From the NCBI GenBank assembly GCA_025716815.1, contig JAIXMN010000001.1, positions 2,232,001-2,296,000 on the forward strand: 64,000 bases of DNA, written 5' to 3'. Below the pieces are notes generated by a model that did no database searches, had not been told where the DNA came from, and saw only the letters and a program-made list of their open reading frames with translations. Source of the stretch: Dichotomocladium elegans. Its lineage: Eukaryota; Mucoromycota; Mucoromycetes; Mucorales; Lichtheimiaceae. The first letter of the stretch is position 1, and every line of letters begins with the position of its first letter. This document shows, in pieces, positions 13,141 to 25,744 of this stretch. The position numbers were made by a program, and so were the translations under genes.

Positions 13141-16104
13141 TTATTTGGAAACCTGCATCAAGTAGTTTATCCTCGACACAATCTCCTCTATCATATCACC
13201 GAGTTAGAAACAACTGATCTGGACCCGAACCCCACCCCTTTCCATCAGACAAGTTCAAACGTGCTTACGTGATTCCTTTGCATTCATGGCTTCAAAGTCA
13301 TATACTTTCTGATTCTGGTCTTTTATGGCAGCAATCTTAAAGTTGGTCGGTGCCTTTTTGCTTTGTTTGCAAGAGATGATGAAGCTAACGTGAAGTGTGG
13401 TCTATATGTATGTCGGTTTAGTAGCAAGCTCTATGGTTGGTGTCTGTAGACGCGCCGTTTATCAACCACTACATACCGTCTTCGCAGAGTCAAACATGCC
13501 CTTGTGCTCTGGCGGCAGAATATGGATGTAGTCGCCATCGATGGCCAATATACACTCTCTGCGGCCAACAAACACCTGGTTCTTGCGATAGACCAAGTAT
13601 TTCTTGTACTGCGAGAGAATCCCGTTGTTGGCACCTCCGCCTGCAGCGCTTGGGAAGCTAGCGCTGAACTCGCTGGTATAATACAGTTCGTCTTTTTTCC
13701 TTTTGTTTGGCGACCGCCATATATGGGACGCTAAATGGATCGTGGAGGTGGGGGCCATCTACTCAGTCAGATCACATATTTTCGCAGAATCGGCTGGTCA
13801 GCTGCATCACTTACAGCTCGGTATGGTGAGACCCGTCCCTTTTCGCACCAGACAAAGCTCGGTGACTCCTCCCATGCTGTCCACCGGGGTATCATTCGAC
13901 ACAATCATATTGCTGTCAGCTATCGTCAGCATGTACTCGTCTGGATCCAGTTTTCGTTTCCGAGATATGAGCTCAAGCACATCACCAATGAACATTTCAG
14001 CATACACTGGGATCGTAGTTGTAGCTGACACCTCCTCGTTTGTCATCAATCGGATTCGGAAATACTTAACTGGTGTCATTGGCATGGTCGACTTTGTCAG
14101 CACAGCCTTCGACGAAGGTATCGGGACAGCAACAGCCGACGAGTCAGCTTCAGCCTGCTGCGAACCGTAACTTGGCCCCGAAGGTGCCAAGTCTAGTGGT
14201 CCCAAGTCTCCACCGTTTGTGCCCGCTCCGGCGCCTGCACCCGCCGCTTGATGCGGTTCTTGACCTGCGGATTTGCCCTTCGCTGATGTGGTGACTATTT
14301 TGGGACCTGTGCGGCCCATCTTCGCACGGACCATTGCATTCTCTTTGGCTATACCCCCACGTTCATAAAAAAAAAAGCCATCTCAGTACATTTCATGCCA
14401 CGCACCGTTTCCTACATATGCCCCCACATTGTTTAATTGATTTACCTTGTTCAGGAGATGTCCTACATAGTGCGAACTGGACAAACGAGAACATGCTGAT
14501 TTGCCGCGTTCTATCAAGCGCTGCAGCCATGTATATCTCAGTAATCACTTGTGTATATACCTCAATACCGAGAGCGTTTTCTCCTGATCAGTTTACCTGG
14601 TAATTCATCTTCAATTTCGCCATCGTCCTCTACTATTCGCATTTCCCACTGCGCAATATCACACATTTCCTCTTGCAATGGCGGTTTCAACTTCTTCTCA
14701 ACATAGTCATAGAGAATATATCCAATCACATCGTCCACAATGGCATCTGGTCGGACCACTAGACTAATGGGCTCATAGGGATGCGAGGAGTGCGGCAGAT
14801 AGACACAGAGCGTGAACGGTTTCGTATCACCACGACCAGAAACAAAAGAGAACTCATTGAACGGGTTATCCGCAGCCGATGCACGTGCTGCGATCATTGC
14901 TGAAAGCGCCGATTTGACAGGTTGCCGTTTAGGAGCGGATGCCTGCTGTTGCTGTTGATGCTGCTGTTGCTGTTGTTGTTGTGACGATGATACAGAAGGA
15001 GGTGCATTGTGGTTGAATCGCCGTCGACGCCTCGGGTCAATCCTGATGTTGGCCGGCAGTTGAAAAACTGGGGCAACAGGCGCAGGTGTCGGTGCCTTGG
15101 CAATCGCATTGATAGGTGGCGGTAAGTTGATCTTGGTAATAACAAGTGGTGTACGTTGTTGTTCGTCCTCTTTTAACGTTCGCTTCTCTCTGTCTTCATC
15201 CTGTTTTCCAGCCGCTTGAAGTGTGGGCTTTTCCTGTTGATGAACCTGATTGTTTTGATCATTTTTGCTTCTGACACTCTGGGATTCTGTTGGGGGAAGG
15301 GACGGGAAAGACGCCTGATCGCCATCGACATCGAGCGATGATTGAGGAGAAGGATCAATGGGGGATTCTATAGAAGGATGGAGCGAGGCCACGGTAGCGT
15401 TTTCGCTGCCAGCACCGCGGAAAGAAAAGGTTGTGCTCGACGTTGTTCGCGTGTGGGAACGTACCACCGTCTCTCTATGTAGTGGAGACACCGTAGCAGC
15501 AACAGCAGCTACTGTTGGCGGCATAGGGGTGATCGTATCTTCACTGAGCCTTGGCCGTTGTTGGTGCTGGTGGCTGCTGCTGCTGCTACTGCTGATTGCC
15601 CCTTTTGATGCTTCTGTAATGGATAAAGTGGGTGCCGATTGCTTCCGTACTGGTGTAGGTGGCAGTGGTTTGTCGACTTTTGTTCTAAGCGCAATTACTC
15701 CAATCAATCATGGGCGCTGCATACTTTACCAATATTAATGATTACCCGAGCTCTGAATCTACGGCAGGTTCTTCATTGCCAATGTCTGATGACACAGCTT
15801 TCGGTAATTGAGGCGGATTCAGTTGTATATTCTCCTTTTTACGTAGCCTGTAATGAGTACGTTTAGTTCTCGGACTACTGATGAGGCCAGTGCCAGTGCC
15901 AGTGCCTCCTTTGGTTATGAAATTGTCATAGACAGGCGAGTAACAGTATTGCATTTCGGGGTATGTGGGTGCTGCTAGCCGAATGTAGTCGTCCGACATC
16001 ACCGTCGGTCGAAATGAAATTATGCACTCTCCTCGCTCGTCAGTTCGCAGGAGCTTTAGGCGCATTTCATGGATCAGAAAGTTAGCATCGGTCAATAGGG
16101 ACAT
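13141..16104 (-). CDS. TORC2 subunit Sin1/Avo1 family
   Basis: Seven exons: 16104-15746, 15684-14597, 14520-14446, 14348-13815, 13640-13477, 13401-13269, 13187-13141; about 799 residues. Scaffold of target-of-rapamycin complex 2 that recruits AGC-kinase substrates. The N-terminus MSLLTDANFLIHEMRLKLLR is the conserved Sin1 start. A long disordered part follows, rich in Pro/Ser and with a poly-Gln tract (about 14940-14985). Then comes the CRIM domain (FNEFSFVSGRGDTKPFTLCV and an acidic DDGEIEDELPALDRTRQIS), a Ras-binding-like domain (VKYFRIRLMTNEEVSATTTI) and a C-terminal PH domain (CILAIDGDYIHILPPEH ... VYDFEAMNAKE ... EIVSRINYLMQ). The acceptor of exon 5 was chosen among several AGs because it alone keeps phase; that boundary is the weakest. 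Confidence 0.9.
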
Positions 16105-16370
16105 TAGGCATGTGTGTGTATATATGTGCGCGTGTGTGGGTAAAACTAGTGGGTGTGCGTGTGGAGAAAATAGCAAGAGCTGGATATATATATATATAAA
16201 CTGCTCTCTGCGTTTAAAGACCGAGAGTGTAAACTTTAAAATGCATAGAATTCTTCCTTTCATGTTTTTTTCTTCTTTCCGTGATAATGTACAAGTGTGT
16301 TGTGTATGGGTGTGTGTTGTGTGTGTGGGATATCATACATTCCTCTCAGTCATCCTATTCTACTTCTTTT
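16105..16370. repeat. spacer rich in GT and TA dinucleotides
   Basis: The 266-bp spacer between Sin1 and Cia2, both on the minus strand, has several short GT runs (about 16110-16150 and 16300-16328) and a TA run (about 16183-16197). It must hold the Sin1 promoter and the Cia2 terminator. Confidence 0.6.
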
Positions 16371-16944
16371 TCAATGGGAAGTTGTTTCATTACGTCCCGC
16401 AGTCGCCAGGCATTGGTTGACGACCTCAAGAAGGTGCTTGTTCTCCAAGGCAGCAGCAACTCGTTCTTTATCATTGAGCTGCTTGTTAACTGCGTTCTCA
16501 GACTGGTGCGTCCCCTTGCGTACTTTGATATCCACCTTTTTGTTTCGTATTAGTCAGCCACCATCGATTCATAAACCCACTTTATCTCCCCTCCTCCTCC
16601 CTCCCAGATAGCTCTACCTTGAACCGCTCGGGCAAACTGCGCAGCAAACGTACTCGAATGCACAAACCAATGAGCGTGGCCATCGAACAGTGGGGAATTG
16701 TAGGCGTGAATTCAACAAGAACATGATTTTGGTCATTGTCGACTACAATGTGTTGCAGTTGGGTGACATTGAGCTGCTCCAGTGTCAGAGGGTGCTCAGG
16801 ATCGGAAATGGATCGAAGAAGCTCGTAAACTTCTTCGGAATCGATAGGATCGGCCACATCGTCATCGAAATCAGCTTCTGTTTCGACACGGAAGGTGCTG
16901 ACTGTGGGTTCGTAGACAATGGGATTGGCGTTAAGCAGAGCCAT
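16371..16944 (-). CDS. MIP18/Cia2 family cytosolic iron-sulfur assembly component
   Basis: Two exons: 16944-16618 and 16535-16371; 163 residues, the normal family length. Part of the CIA targeting complex (with Cia1 and Mms19 homologues) that inserts Fe-S clusters into nuclear and cytosolic apo-proteins. Visible hallmarks are [36 protein letters not shown] (with the conserved reactive cysteine in GLC) and the C-terminal block [21 protein letters not shown] downstream in-frame ATG was taken as start because the alternative upstream ATG (16986) adds a Phe-rich segment not expected in the family. Confidence 0.94.
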
Positions 16945-17390
16945 TCGAAAGAGCGAAAAATTAAACGGGGAAGAAAGGAAAGACAATCAGATCCGATTAA
17001 CACCGATCTCCTCTCCTCTTGTACCCGTCCAAATAACCAAATCAAGACATACCAATCAGATTCAAGATCATTCGAGGATGGCGCAGAAAATAAATATTTC
17101 TTATTTAAAGAATAATAGAGTAATAACATACGATTTATAATAACTATAGCACAAAAGATAGGGGAAGCAAACTAAGATCAATACTGATAGCACAAACAAA
17201 GCAAGTACAAATATACGAAGAAAAGCAACACAGGTTGAAGGTGGAAGCAGATGTGGGTTGATAAGGAAGATAGTAAGACGAGAACAAAACTGAGACAAAG
17301 AGAACTGTGATGTGTTGAGTGTGCATGTTTCCGGGATAGGTGGGTCATGTAAAGACTGCATGCGTGCATGTACCTGTGAGTGCACAGCTT
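16945..17390. other. intergenic region
   Basis: About 450 bp between the Nam8-like stop and the Cia2 start. A/T-rich with no coding signal; serves as 3' UTR of one and promoter of the other. Confidence 0.6.
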
Positions 17391-19062
17391 TTACTGAGCA
17401 TACACTTGGCTGAGTCTCCAGGATGAAGTACTACTGGTTTTCTTGTCGAGTAGCATTCTTGGAGTCGACAAGAGATCGTTTTCAGGCATAAGATCCAGAC
17501 GATCAGCAGCAGCGTAATTTTCACCGGGCTCATATGAACTGCGGAAACCGGACGTCTGCGGTAACAGGTTCATATCAAGGCCACCAGAGAATGCTAACTG
17601 TTGCTGCTGGTGCTGTGGCGCCACGTAACGCAAACCTGCATAGGGTAACGCAACATTACTCCCGCCCAACGGAGCCTGGGGAGATGGCGAATAGAGAGCA
17701 GATCTAGGGATTGATCGTCAGTACAAAGTAAATATCGCTCTCTAGCCACAGCTTTTACCGATTAAGACCAAGAGGTAGAGCAGGAGGTGGCAATGCTTGA
17801 TGAGGTTTGTTCAGGGCCATCTGCAATTGTTGCTGGTATTGTACATGCTTGTTGCCATTGTCGCTCTGCGATCTACCCCATGAGAGACGAATTCTGGAGT
17901 TTCCAATCTGATACCCGTTCATCTGTTGGATCGCCAATTCTGCTGACTGACGGTGGACGTACTGAACGAAACCACAGCCCTTCCCAGCTGGAATTTTGAC
18001 CTGGGTGATTTCACCAAAGGGACTAAAATACTCCCGCAATTCATCTTCGCGAATAGGAGCCGAGAGACCACCAACAAAAACGGTTGTATTGCTAGGATCC
18101 ACAAATGCATTAGGCGTCGTATTCAGTGTCGTCGTCGTTGGATTCTGTGGAGGAGATCTTGGAAGAGGCGACGCTGTCGAATTATGCATGCGGTTTTTGG
18201 GTGTTGCAACCGAAACGCGTATGGGTCTGGAGCCGATGATGTAGCCTTGCATTTCAACTAATGCTCGCTGCTGGTCATTCTGATCCGAGAATCGCACAAA
18301 ACCGTAGCCGCGCGTTAGACCTGTGCGCGGATCCGTCATAATCTTTGCTGATTTGCATGATCGATAATGTGTCTGGAAAATGGCCTACAAAAGTAGCAAG
18401 TTAGCTTCGAGAAAAAGATAAACGGGATCTCGTAGTTGCTTTTTTTTTTTTTACCAAAAGTCCAAGTTCAGTGCATTCGGGACTAAGATCACCTACAAAA
18501 ATTGAATATTCGGGTTGTCGGTCCTCTCTATAGAATTTCACTTTGGAATAAGAACAGCGCGCTCCTTCTATATTGAAGTGATGCCTACCTTCGATCAATA
18601 AGTCCACCACCGGACGCCCAGTTCAATTTAAATTGTTTGTGCGTGCTTGGTATAATGGTGCCATTAAAGGTGTTGAGGGCTCGCTGCGCATTTCCAGTCG
18701 ATCCGAAATCAACAAAAGCGTAACCTGCGCTAGCTCTATATAAGAAAAAGAATCAGCAAAAGACAGCAAGGGCACTACATAGAATGAAAAAGATCTTACC
18801 CAGACACTTTATCTCGAATTACTTTGACAAGAACCTTTTCATTTAGGTTGAACCATAGCTGTTGAAGGTATTGTTCATCCATCCATGGTTCCAGCTCTCC
18901 CATCCTAAATAAAAGTCTAGTTAAAGCGATTTATATGATAAATGCAGAGTTGGAGGTGAATACCTACCACAGGGTTGTCTTATGACTCTCGGAAACAATA
19001 AGAGAGGAGGAAGACGATGCCGAGGATAAAGGGGGCTGTACGAGATCGAATGGAAATGCCAT
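17391..19062 (-). CDS. three-RRM RNA-binding protein (Nam8/TIA1-like)
   Basis: Six exons: 19062-18968, 18904-18800, 18735-18589, 18527-18455, 18384-17759, 17703-17391; 452 residues. RRM1 begins TLWMGELEPWMDEQYLQQLW; RRM2 contains YSIFVGDLSPECTE and RGYGFVRFSDQNDQQRAL; RRM3 contains TVFVGGLSAPIREDELREYF and KGCGFVQYVHRQSAELAI. The tail is Gln-rich. This order matches yeast Nam8 and the TIA1/RBP45 group, which bind U-rich RNA downstream of 5' splice sites and help U1 snRNP. Intron 3 must end at the second of two possible acceptors to keep the LIDRREDRQPEYSIF join. A splicing role is inferred from family. Confidence 0.92.
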
Positions 19063-19887
19063 CGAGGTTGGGAACCGAGGGTAAAAAAAAAAAAGTTACC
19101 AAAACCACGTTGGAAGAAAGAAAAAAAAGGCGCTCGATTTTGTATTCCGCGCTTTATTTCCTTTTCCGGTTACATGCATCCACATGCTGGTGCGCACGAG
19201 TACAGAATCAACGCCTAATGCTTCTTCGCCCAAAGGGCGGTTATACTCCTGAAGTTAAGTGATATCTACAAAGATGGACATCCAACTACAGCAAGGCAAA
19301 GAGTCCTTAGTATTACGCCGAAGCGCCGCGGTAGAACCGATTAACAGTAGGCAAGTTGTACTGGCCTGTGGTACTTTCAACGTGCGTTTCTCTCGTTTTC
19401 TGAAATCACCAAAGGAAATATCTATCATTTATGTTATCATATTTCCAAGTGTCACCCACATTACCAATCAGAGTAGCCTGGAGATACCGTATTCCAGTTG
19501 AGCGGGCAGAGTCATGAAACGCTTCGTGTGAGTAGCAGGATACCGTATTAAGAATGATTGAAATAATGCGTGTCCGTGCCTTTTTACGCTGGACACACAC
19601 GTCATCTACTTCAGTAGCTGCCATTTGTGTCTGCAGTGGCCCACAGAAACTGCTGACAGCATTGACGTGCGGACTAAAATGCAGCTACTATCCATATGGT
19701 TATTCCATCATACTGATGGGAGAGCCACCAGCTGCCATTCTGCAACTACCCCATGCAAAGACCATTGATCAAGCGGTAAATACATCTGCGCTTATGACCT
19801 ATTTATCCGTTAAGAGACGCCTGCCTGCAGCCAAGCTTTCAATAGGCAGAAGGATCGTTTATTTTTACAAAGCTAAATAATGTCGTC
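19063..19887. other. intergenic region, possible gene fragments only
   Basis: About 825 bp. Open frames on both strands (plus 19259-19501 and 19554-19880, minus 19406-19624) contain short suggestive phrases but cannot be extended into any complete domain by splicing. I therefore do not call a gene. Confidence 0.5.
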
Positions 19888-21300
19888 CTAGTCTCGCTCC
19901 AAACGAGCTCTTTCCACTGCCTTTAACCAGACCATTTCAGTATGTAGGTGCAGAAAGAACATTTCCGTATTCGGTTACCTTCTTGAGCTCTATCCCCAAT
20001 CTTGCCGGGGATGGGGTGATAATCACTCCAGCATCTTCCAATGCTGCCATCTTTTGCTTAGCCCCACCTTTACCACCAGAAATAATGGCACCAGCATGAC
20101 CTATGTATCGCGACATGTGAGAACGTAGGTCCGGGTAAATTAGAGCATGTCATTGTATACCCATTCGTCTTCCTGGTGGAGCAGTGAGTCCTGCAATAAA
20201 CGACACCACTGGTTTGGGATGCAATCGTTTCTTATTGTACTCCTTCAAGTAATCAGCCGCTTCTTCCTCGGCGCCACCACCAATTTCACCGATCATGATA
20301 ATACCTGTCATCATGCCCCCCTCCAGTGTGTTAGACCTCTTTCAGTGAACTATGCAATAAAGTACCCACTCTCTGTCTCGTCGTCTTCTAAAAAGATCTT
20401 GAGGCAATCAATGAAATTGGTGCCATTGAGAGGGTCGCCGCCAATGCCAACCACAAGTGACTGTCCTAATCCGACATCCGTTGTCTGTTTGACAGCTTCA
20501 TACGTTAATGTGCCTGATCGGGAAACGATGCCAACCGACCCCCGCTTATGGATATAGCCAGGCATAATCCCAATCTTGCATTGCTCGGGCGCTATGATAC
20601 CCGGACAGTTTGGTCCGACTAAGCGCGATTTACTCTGAGCCAAGAGCGCTTGTTTTACACGCATCATATCGTGCACAGGAATCCCTTCTGTAATCGCAAC
20701 AACAAGCGGAACCTCATTCTCCACCGCTTCCATTATCGCAGCAGCAGCAAAAGGTGGAGGGACATAGATCACGCTCGCGTCAGGCTTGGTATGCTCAACT
20801 GCCTTTTGATCTGCTGTTAGTGATGTGAAATAATGTATCCTAATTCCAGTTACCTCTTTCACACTTCCAAATACGGGAAGTCCAAGATGCATCTGCCCTG
20901 CTTTCTTAGGCGTCACACCGCCCACCATCTTGGTACCATATTCGATGGCTTGTTCACTGTGGAAAGTTCCCTAGATATCCGGAAAACATATATGATTTTC
21001 GTGTTCATTGGCCAGATGAAGCTTCTCTTGTTATTGCTGTTGCTATCCGACTTGCCTGTTTACCCGTGAAGCCTTGACAGATCACTTTGGTGTTGGAATT
21101 GATCTTGAGATTCTGAATGGTCGACTCATACCCATTCGTCGCGAAGCATCGCTTCAACGCTGCTTGCAATTGAGAGACACCCACGAGCAAACTACTTGGT
21201 TATTTCTATTCTTGGTCGCTGCTATTTGAACAACGCACTTACATAAAGCGGTAGGTGACTTGCGAATCGCAAGGTTGAATTTAATGACTCTGGTGAGCAT
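19888..21300 (-). CDS. LSC1: succinyl-CoA ligase alpha subunit, mitochondrial
   Basis: Seven exons: 21300-21243, 21162-21056, 20970-20854, 20802-20370, 20304-20161, 20100-19979, 19920-19888; 337 residues. Converts succinyl-CoA to succinate with substrate-level nucleotide phosphorylation in the TCA cycle. A basic presequence is followed by [20 protein letters not shown] (CoA-binding fold), [25 protein letters not shown] and [19 protein letters not shown]. The phosphohistidine region [18 protein letters not shown] is complete. Gene structure is unusual: intron 2 has a GC donor, intron 3 is 51 nt and stopless, and the acceptor of intron 1 is an AAGCAG tandem (exon 2 may start at 21162 or 21159). 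Confidence 0.95.
20803..20853 (-). other. 51-nt stopless in-frame intron of LSC1
   Basis: Donor GAG|gtaactgg, branch-like ctaac, acceptor caaaag|GCA. Its length is a multiple of three and it contains no stop, so an unspliced message would still encode a full-length protein with 17 extra residues. Removal restores the conserved spacing before [15 protein letters not shown], so I treat it as an intron. Confidence 0.75.
20971..21055 (-). other. GC-AG intron of LSC1
   Basis: Donor AAACAG|GCAAGTCGG, acceptor TATCTAG|GGAACT. Joining here rebuilds the invariant [20 protein letters not shown]. The only nearby GT donor (G|GTAAAC) would shift the frame. Confidence 0.85.
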
Positions 21301-21840
21301 TGGGAGAAAGGGTTTCAAAGACTCGCTCTAGTGATGCGGACAGTCACTGCCGCGTTTACGTTGTTTGTTTGGATTGACCATGGCTTTGGAATAAGCGAAT
21401 CAGAGGTCCGGCCATATTTACGTGTTTCACTTGATGCTTATGAGTTCAGTAAATGAGGTTTACATATACCCGTTTGCATAGACATGCATAAATTGGATCT
21501 CTCCAAAGCAAAGAGATCCTTGTATTTCGAGAGGGATGTTGCAGGCATCTTGTTCTGAAGGCCATGTACGTTTCTTGGAGCGCGATTTGGCTTGGGAATA
21601 CACAGCAAGGTCACATGACTGTAGTTTGGCATGGAGGATTTGATTGGACAAAAGTAGCATTTAGGATAGTGGTCCATTGGAGTAGGAGTGTCTGGAGGCT
21701 TCAATGCCAGCCTATTATGCGGAATGTCGGGCAAGATTTCCCCAGTCACACAGCCAGTGTCATTGAATTGGAAGAACGCGCGTCCGAGGTCTTGCGTGTG
21801 TGTGTGTGTGTGTGCCTCCCCCCTTCATCGATTTCACATA
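21301..21840. promoter_or_regulatory. divergent promoter region LSC1 / RPT4
   Basis: 540 bp between two divergent start codons. It contains a GT repeat (21795-21814) immediately in front of the RPT4 start. No clear TATA box; individual elements cannot be assigned. Confidence 0.5.
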
Positions 21841-23457
<1,617 letters not shown>

Positions 23458-23492
23458 ATAAAACCAGAACCGGAGGGGGATGTATCTTTTCC

Positions 23493-25272
23493 TTATGTCG
23501 AGTGGCCCATCCTGTCCCATAGATGCCGTGCTTTTCGGACGCTGCGGGGCTCATAGTCCGAAACTCTTTGAGTTTTCCAATCAATGGCTTTGTAAATTAT
23601 CCATGAGCCTTCAAGCACCAAATAGCTTGCTGCAACCTCGAGTACAAGTCCTCCCCATCCAGGAAAGAATGCTTTCCAACCGCCTTCATATCGCCATGTT
23701 CGTGAAATGCAGTTAAAGAAGCCGGTGTAAGAGGTCTGGTTAGTCTGAATACCCGAGTCCTGGAGAATGAGTTTGAACAGGACGCTATCCATTGGGTAGG
23801 TAATAAAGCGTGTGACCAAACTAGCGACGACGCCGCAGACAATTTCGCAGTAATAAGCTCGTGGTAGTGTATCCCTTGCTGCAGACGTGGCGAAATTATC
23901 CGTAGCCACCGGTGCGTCGACAACGCCGTTGTCTCGATTGTGTCGCGAGGGTGAAGCGTTGTTGTGATGCTGACGCCTTACTCTCCGCTCTCGCCGCCGG
24001 CGGATCTTTTCGTTCGGTGGGTTTATAAATTTGTAAGCCGCCTTGTACACAGACATCATGATGGTCTCCGTGGCAAGGTACATGAAGATAGTGGGGACGA
24101 TCACGGACAGAACTGGAAGTCCACCGCTGGAAGGGGAGAAGATGCGGAGCAATTCGCGTTTGTAGAGTTCGCCAAAATCTCGAACCGTACGGATAGGTTG
24201 ATGGGTGCAGTCTGCTTGAACGCGTATGATCAGCGCATTGCGATTGAATGGGTATATTAAGAAATGCGAAAGAATCCCTAGACTAGGACAACGCACATTT
24301 GTACTTAGCTATCCCATTATTTTGCTGCAGTTATAACCAAAAAAAAAAAAAAGTGAACGCACCATAAATCTGTAAGACGAAGTGTCACATAAGCAAGATC
24401 GGATTCGGCCTTGATTAAAACATACTTGCTCATGTTGCGTATCAAAGTTTCCCAAGTAGTTATCATAGCCTGACTGAGCAAGCCGAGGCCAAAACCTGGG
24501 TACATGCGGCGCAACCCGCTCTGCTGGTACTCGCTCCAAAATCGTCGCATGAAGCTGACCGGTGTGTCTTGCTCCCATCCGCGATAGACTGGGAATGCCT
24601 GGAGGCGGTGCCGGTAAGCAACAGCCGGAAAGCAAAGGATATAGTTGGCAACCACAGTGCCTACAGTGAGGACGTCGATTGCTAGGTTTTTCTTGTATGC
24701 TGAACGTGATATGCGAAGAACAATATCAAAGAATTCTTTCTTTCAATCTTCACATGCCGTATGCGCAAGAATCTGTTATTAAGCAATTGACCCTCCATAC
24801 CTTGTTGTTCCACGGGAGCGCCATGCCGACTGATGCTTTTAACGACGCTAATTTGTGCTTCATCGATCGCGCGGTTTATCCTGCGCAGAGTTTGAACATC
24901 AAACCCATGTTCATCGTCTTTTGGATCCGGACGTATGCCCAAGGATAAGAAACACAAATAGCCCGTGACGGTCATGAACACGAAATGCAGAGTTCGACAC
25001 AGTAAATGAGAAAATGGGGTTATTCGTGCTGTCGCTGGCAACCCGAAAAAGTATGATTCAAAGCCCAGCAGCAAAAAGGATTTCCTGGTCAAGCTGTGAA
25101 TATTCCTGTGTTCTCTGCGGGTACCAAACAGCTGTGGGGGAAAACGCAGGCAGATCGACCCTTTTAGAGGAGAAGCACGTCCTTTGGTGGGGATTGCATT
25201 GAAGCAAAAAGAAAAGATGATGTCTTTTTTCGAAGTACGTTTGGGAATGCTGAAGTAACTAGCCAAGCCCAT
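23493..25272 (-). CDS. mitochondrial carrier-like protein (SLC25A46-like)
   Basis: Three-exon model: 25272-24801, 24735-24363, 24282-23493; up to 544 residues. Residues from LGLLSQAMITTWETLI on, YPFNRNALIIRVQ, and the C-terminal TRFITYPMDSVLFKLILQ resemble carrier repeats with altered Px[DE]xx[KR] signatures, as in SLC25A46/Ugo1-type proteins of the outer mitochondrial membrane. A basic disordered insert (KIRRRRERRVRRQHHNN) separates two carrier units. The last repeat has the carrier-like GGWKAFFPGWGGLVLEVAAS. The first 130 residues are poorly conserved and may contain an unrecognised intron, so the start is tentative. A role in mitochondrial dynamics is inferred from the family only. Confidence 0.7.
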
Positions 25273-25466
25273 TGTTGTTGGCGTTTCATGTGCAACAGCC
25301 AGTATCGTGTGACCAATAAAATAGGTTGGCCATCTGAGCTATACCCATCATGCAAAAGAAGAAATTCCAGCTGGAAGAGAGGTGATGTCGCCTTTATTCG
25401 TTGGTCGCGGCAATGGGAGAGTGGAGCAAGCACGGGTGTGGATCAATGATGTCAAAGGCATCCAGC

Positions 25467-25682
25467 AATTTCTAGGGACTTCTTGGATGGGAAGATGGGT
25501 TCCTTTTAAGGAACGGAACTGGAATGGTCCGATTGGCGCTAAATGAACGAGAAAAAAAAAAGTGGGCGGTGCCTGAACTACAAAAGACGGTGGAAGATGC
25601 TGGAAAATGCCAACCTGTATATTTGTATTATAAACTTCAGCTGGACTTGAAACGTGATTTGGTCACTGAAAGAGAATAAAAG
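25467..25682 (+). promoter_or_regulatory. HSP90 promoter with heat-shock-element-like arrays and TATA-like box
   Basis: At about 25469-25494 alternating nTTCn / nGRAn units occur (TTTCT AGGGA CTTCT TGGAT GGGAA). At about 25498-25526 an inverted TTCC...GGAA pair is followed by GGAACGGAACTGGAA with 5-bp-spaced GAA units. Both resemble heat-shock factor sites. AATAAAAG at 25675-25682 sits about 65 bp before the start codon, suitable as a TATA-like element. Pattern reading only; no binding data. Confidence 0.45.
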
Positions 25683-25744
25683 GCAACGCAAATCCACACT
25701 TTACTGCGCTTCTTCAGAGCTTCCTTTTACTCTTCCCATCCATC

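Noticed and set aside
18361..18384. Suspected one-base frameshift in RRM2 of the Nam8-like gene
   Set aside because: Recounting the line showed a misread base; exon 18384-17759 keeps the frame and the motif SCKSAKIMTDP.
19259..19501. Possible first exon of an NMN adenylyltransferase (VVLACGTFN)
   Set aside because: The short phrase recalls the nucleotidyltransferase start, but the expected MHLRMFE continuation and later motifs are not found in any frame up to 19887.
19406..19624. Possible mitochondrial single-strand DNA-binding protein start (ATLIGNVG) on the minus strand
   Set aside because: Only eight residues fit; no downstream OB-fold exons are present, and it overlaps the equally weak plus-strand candidate.
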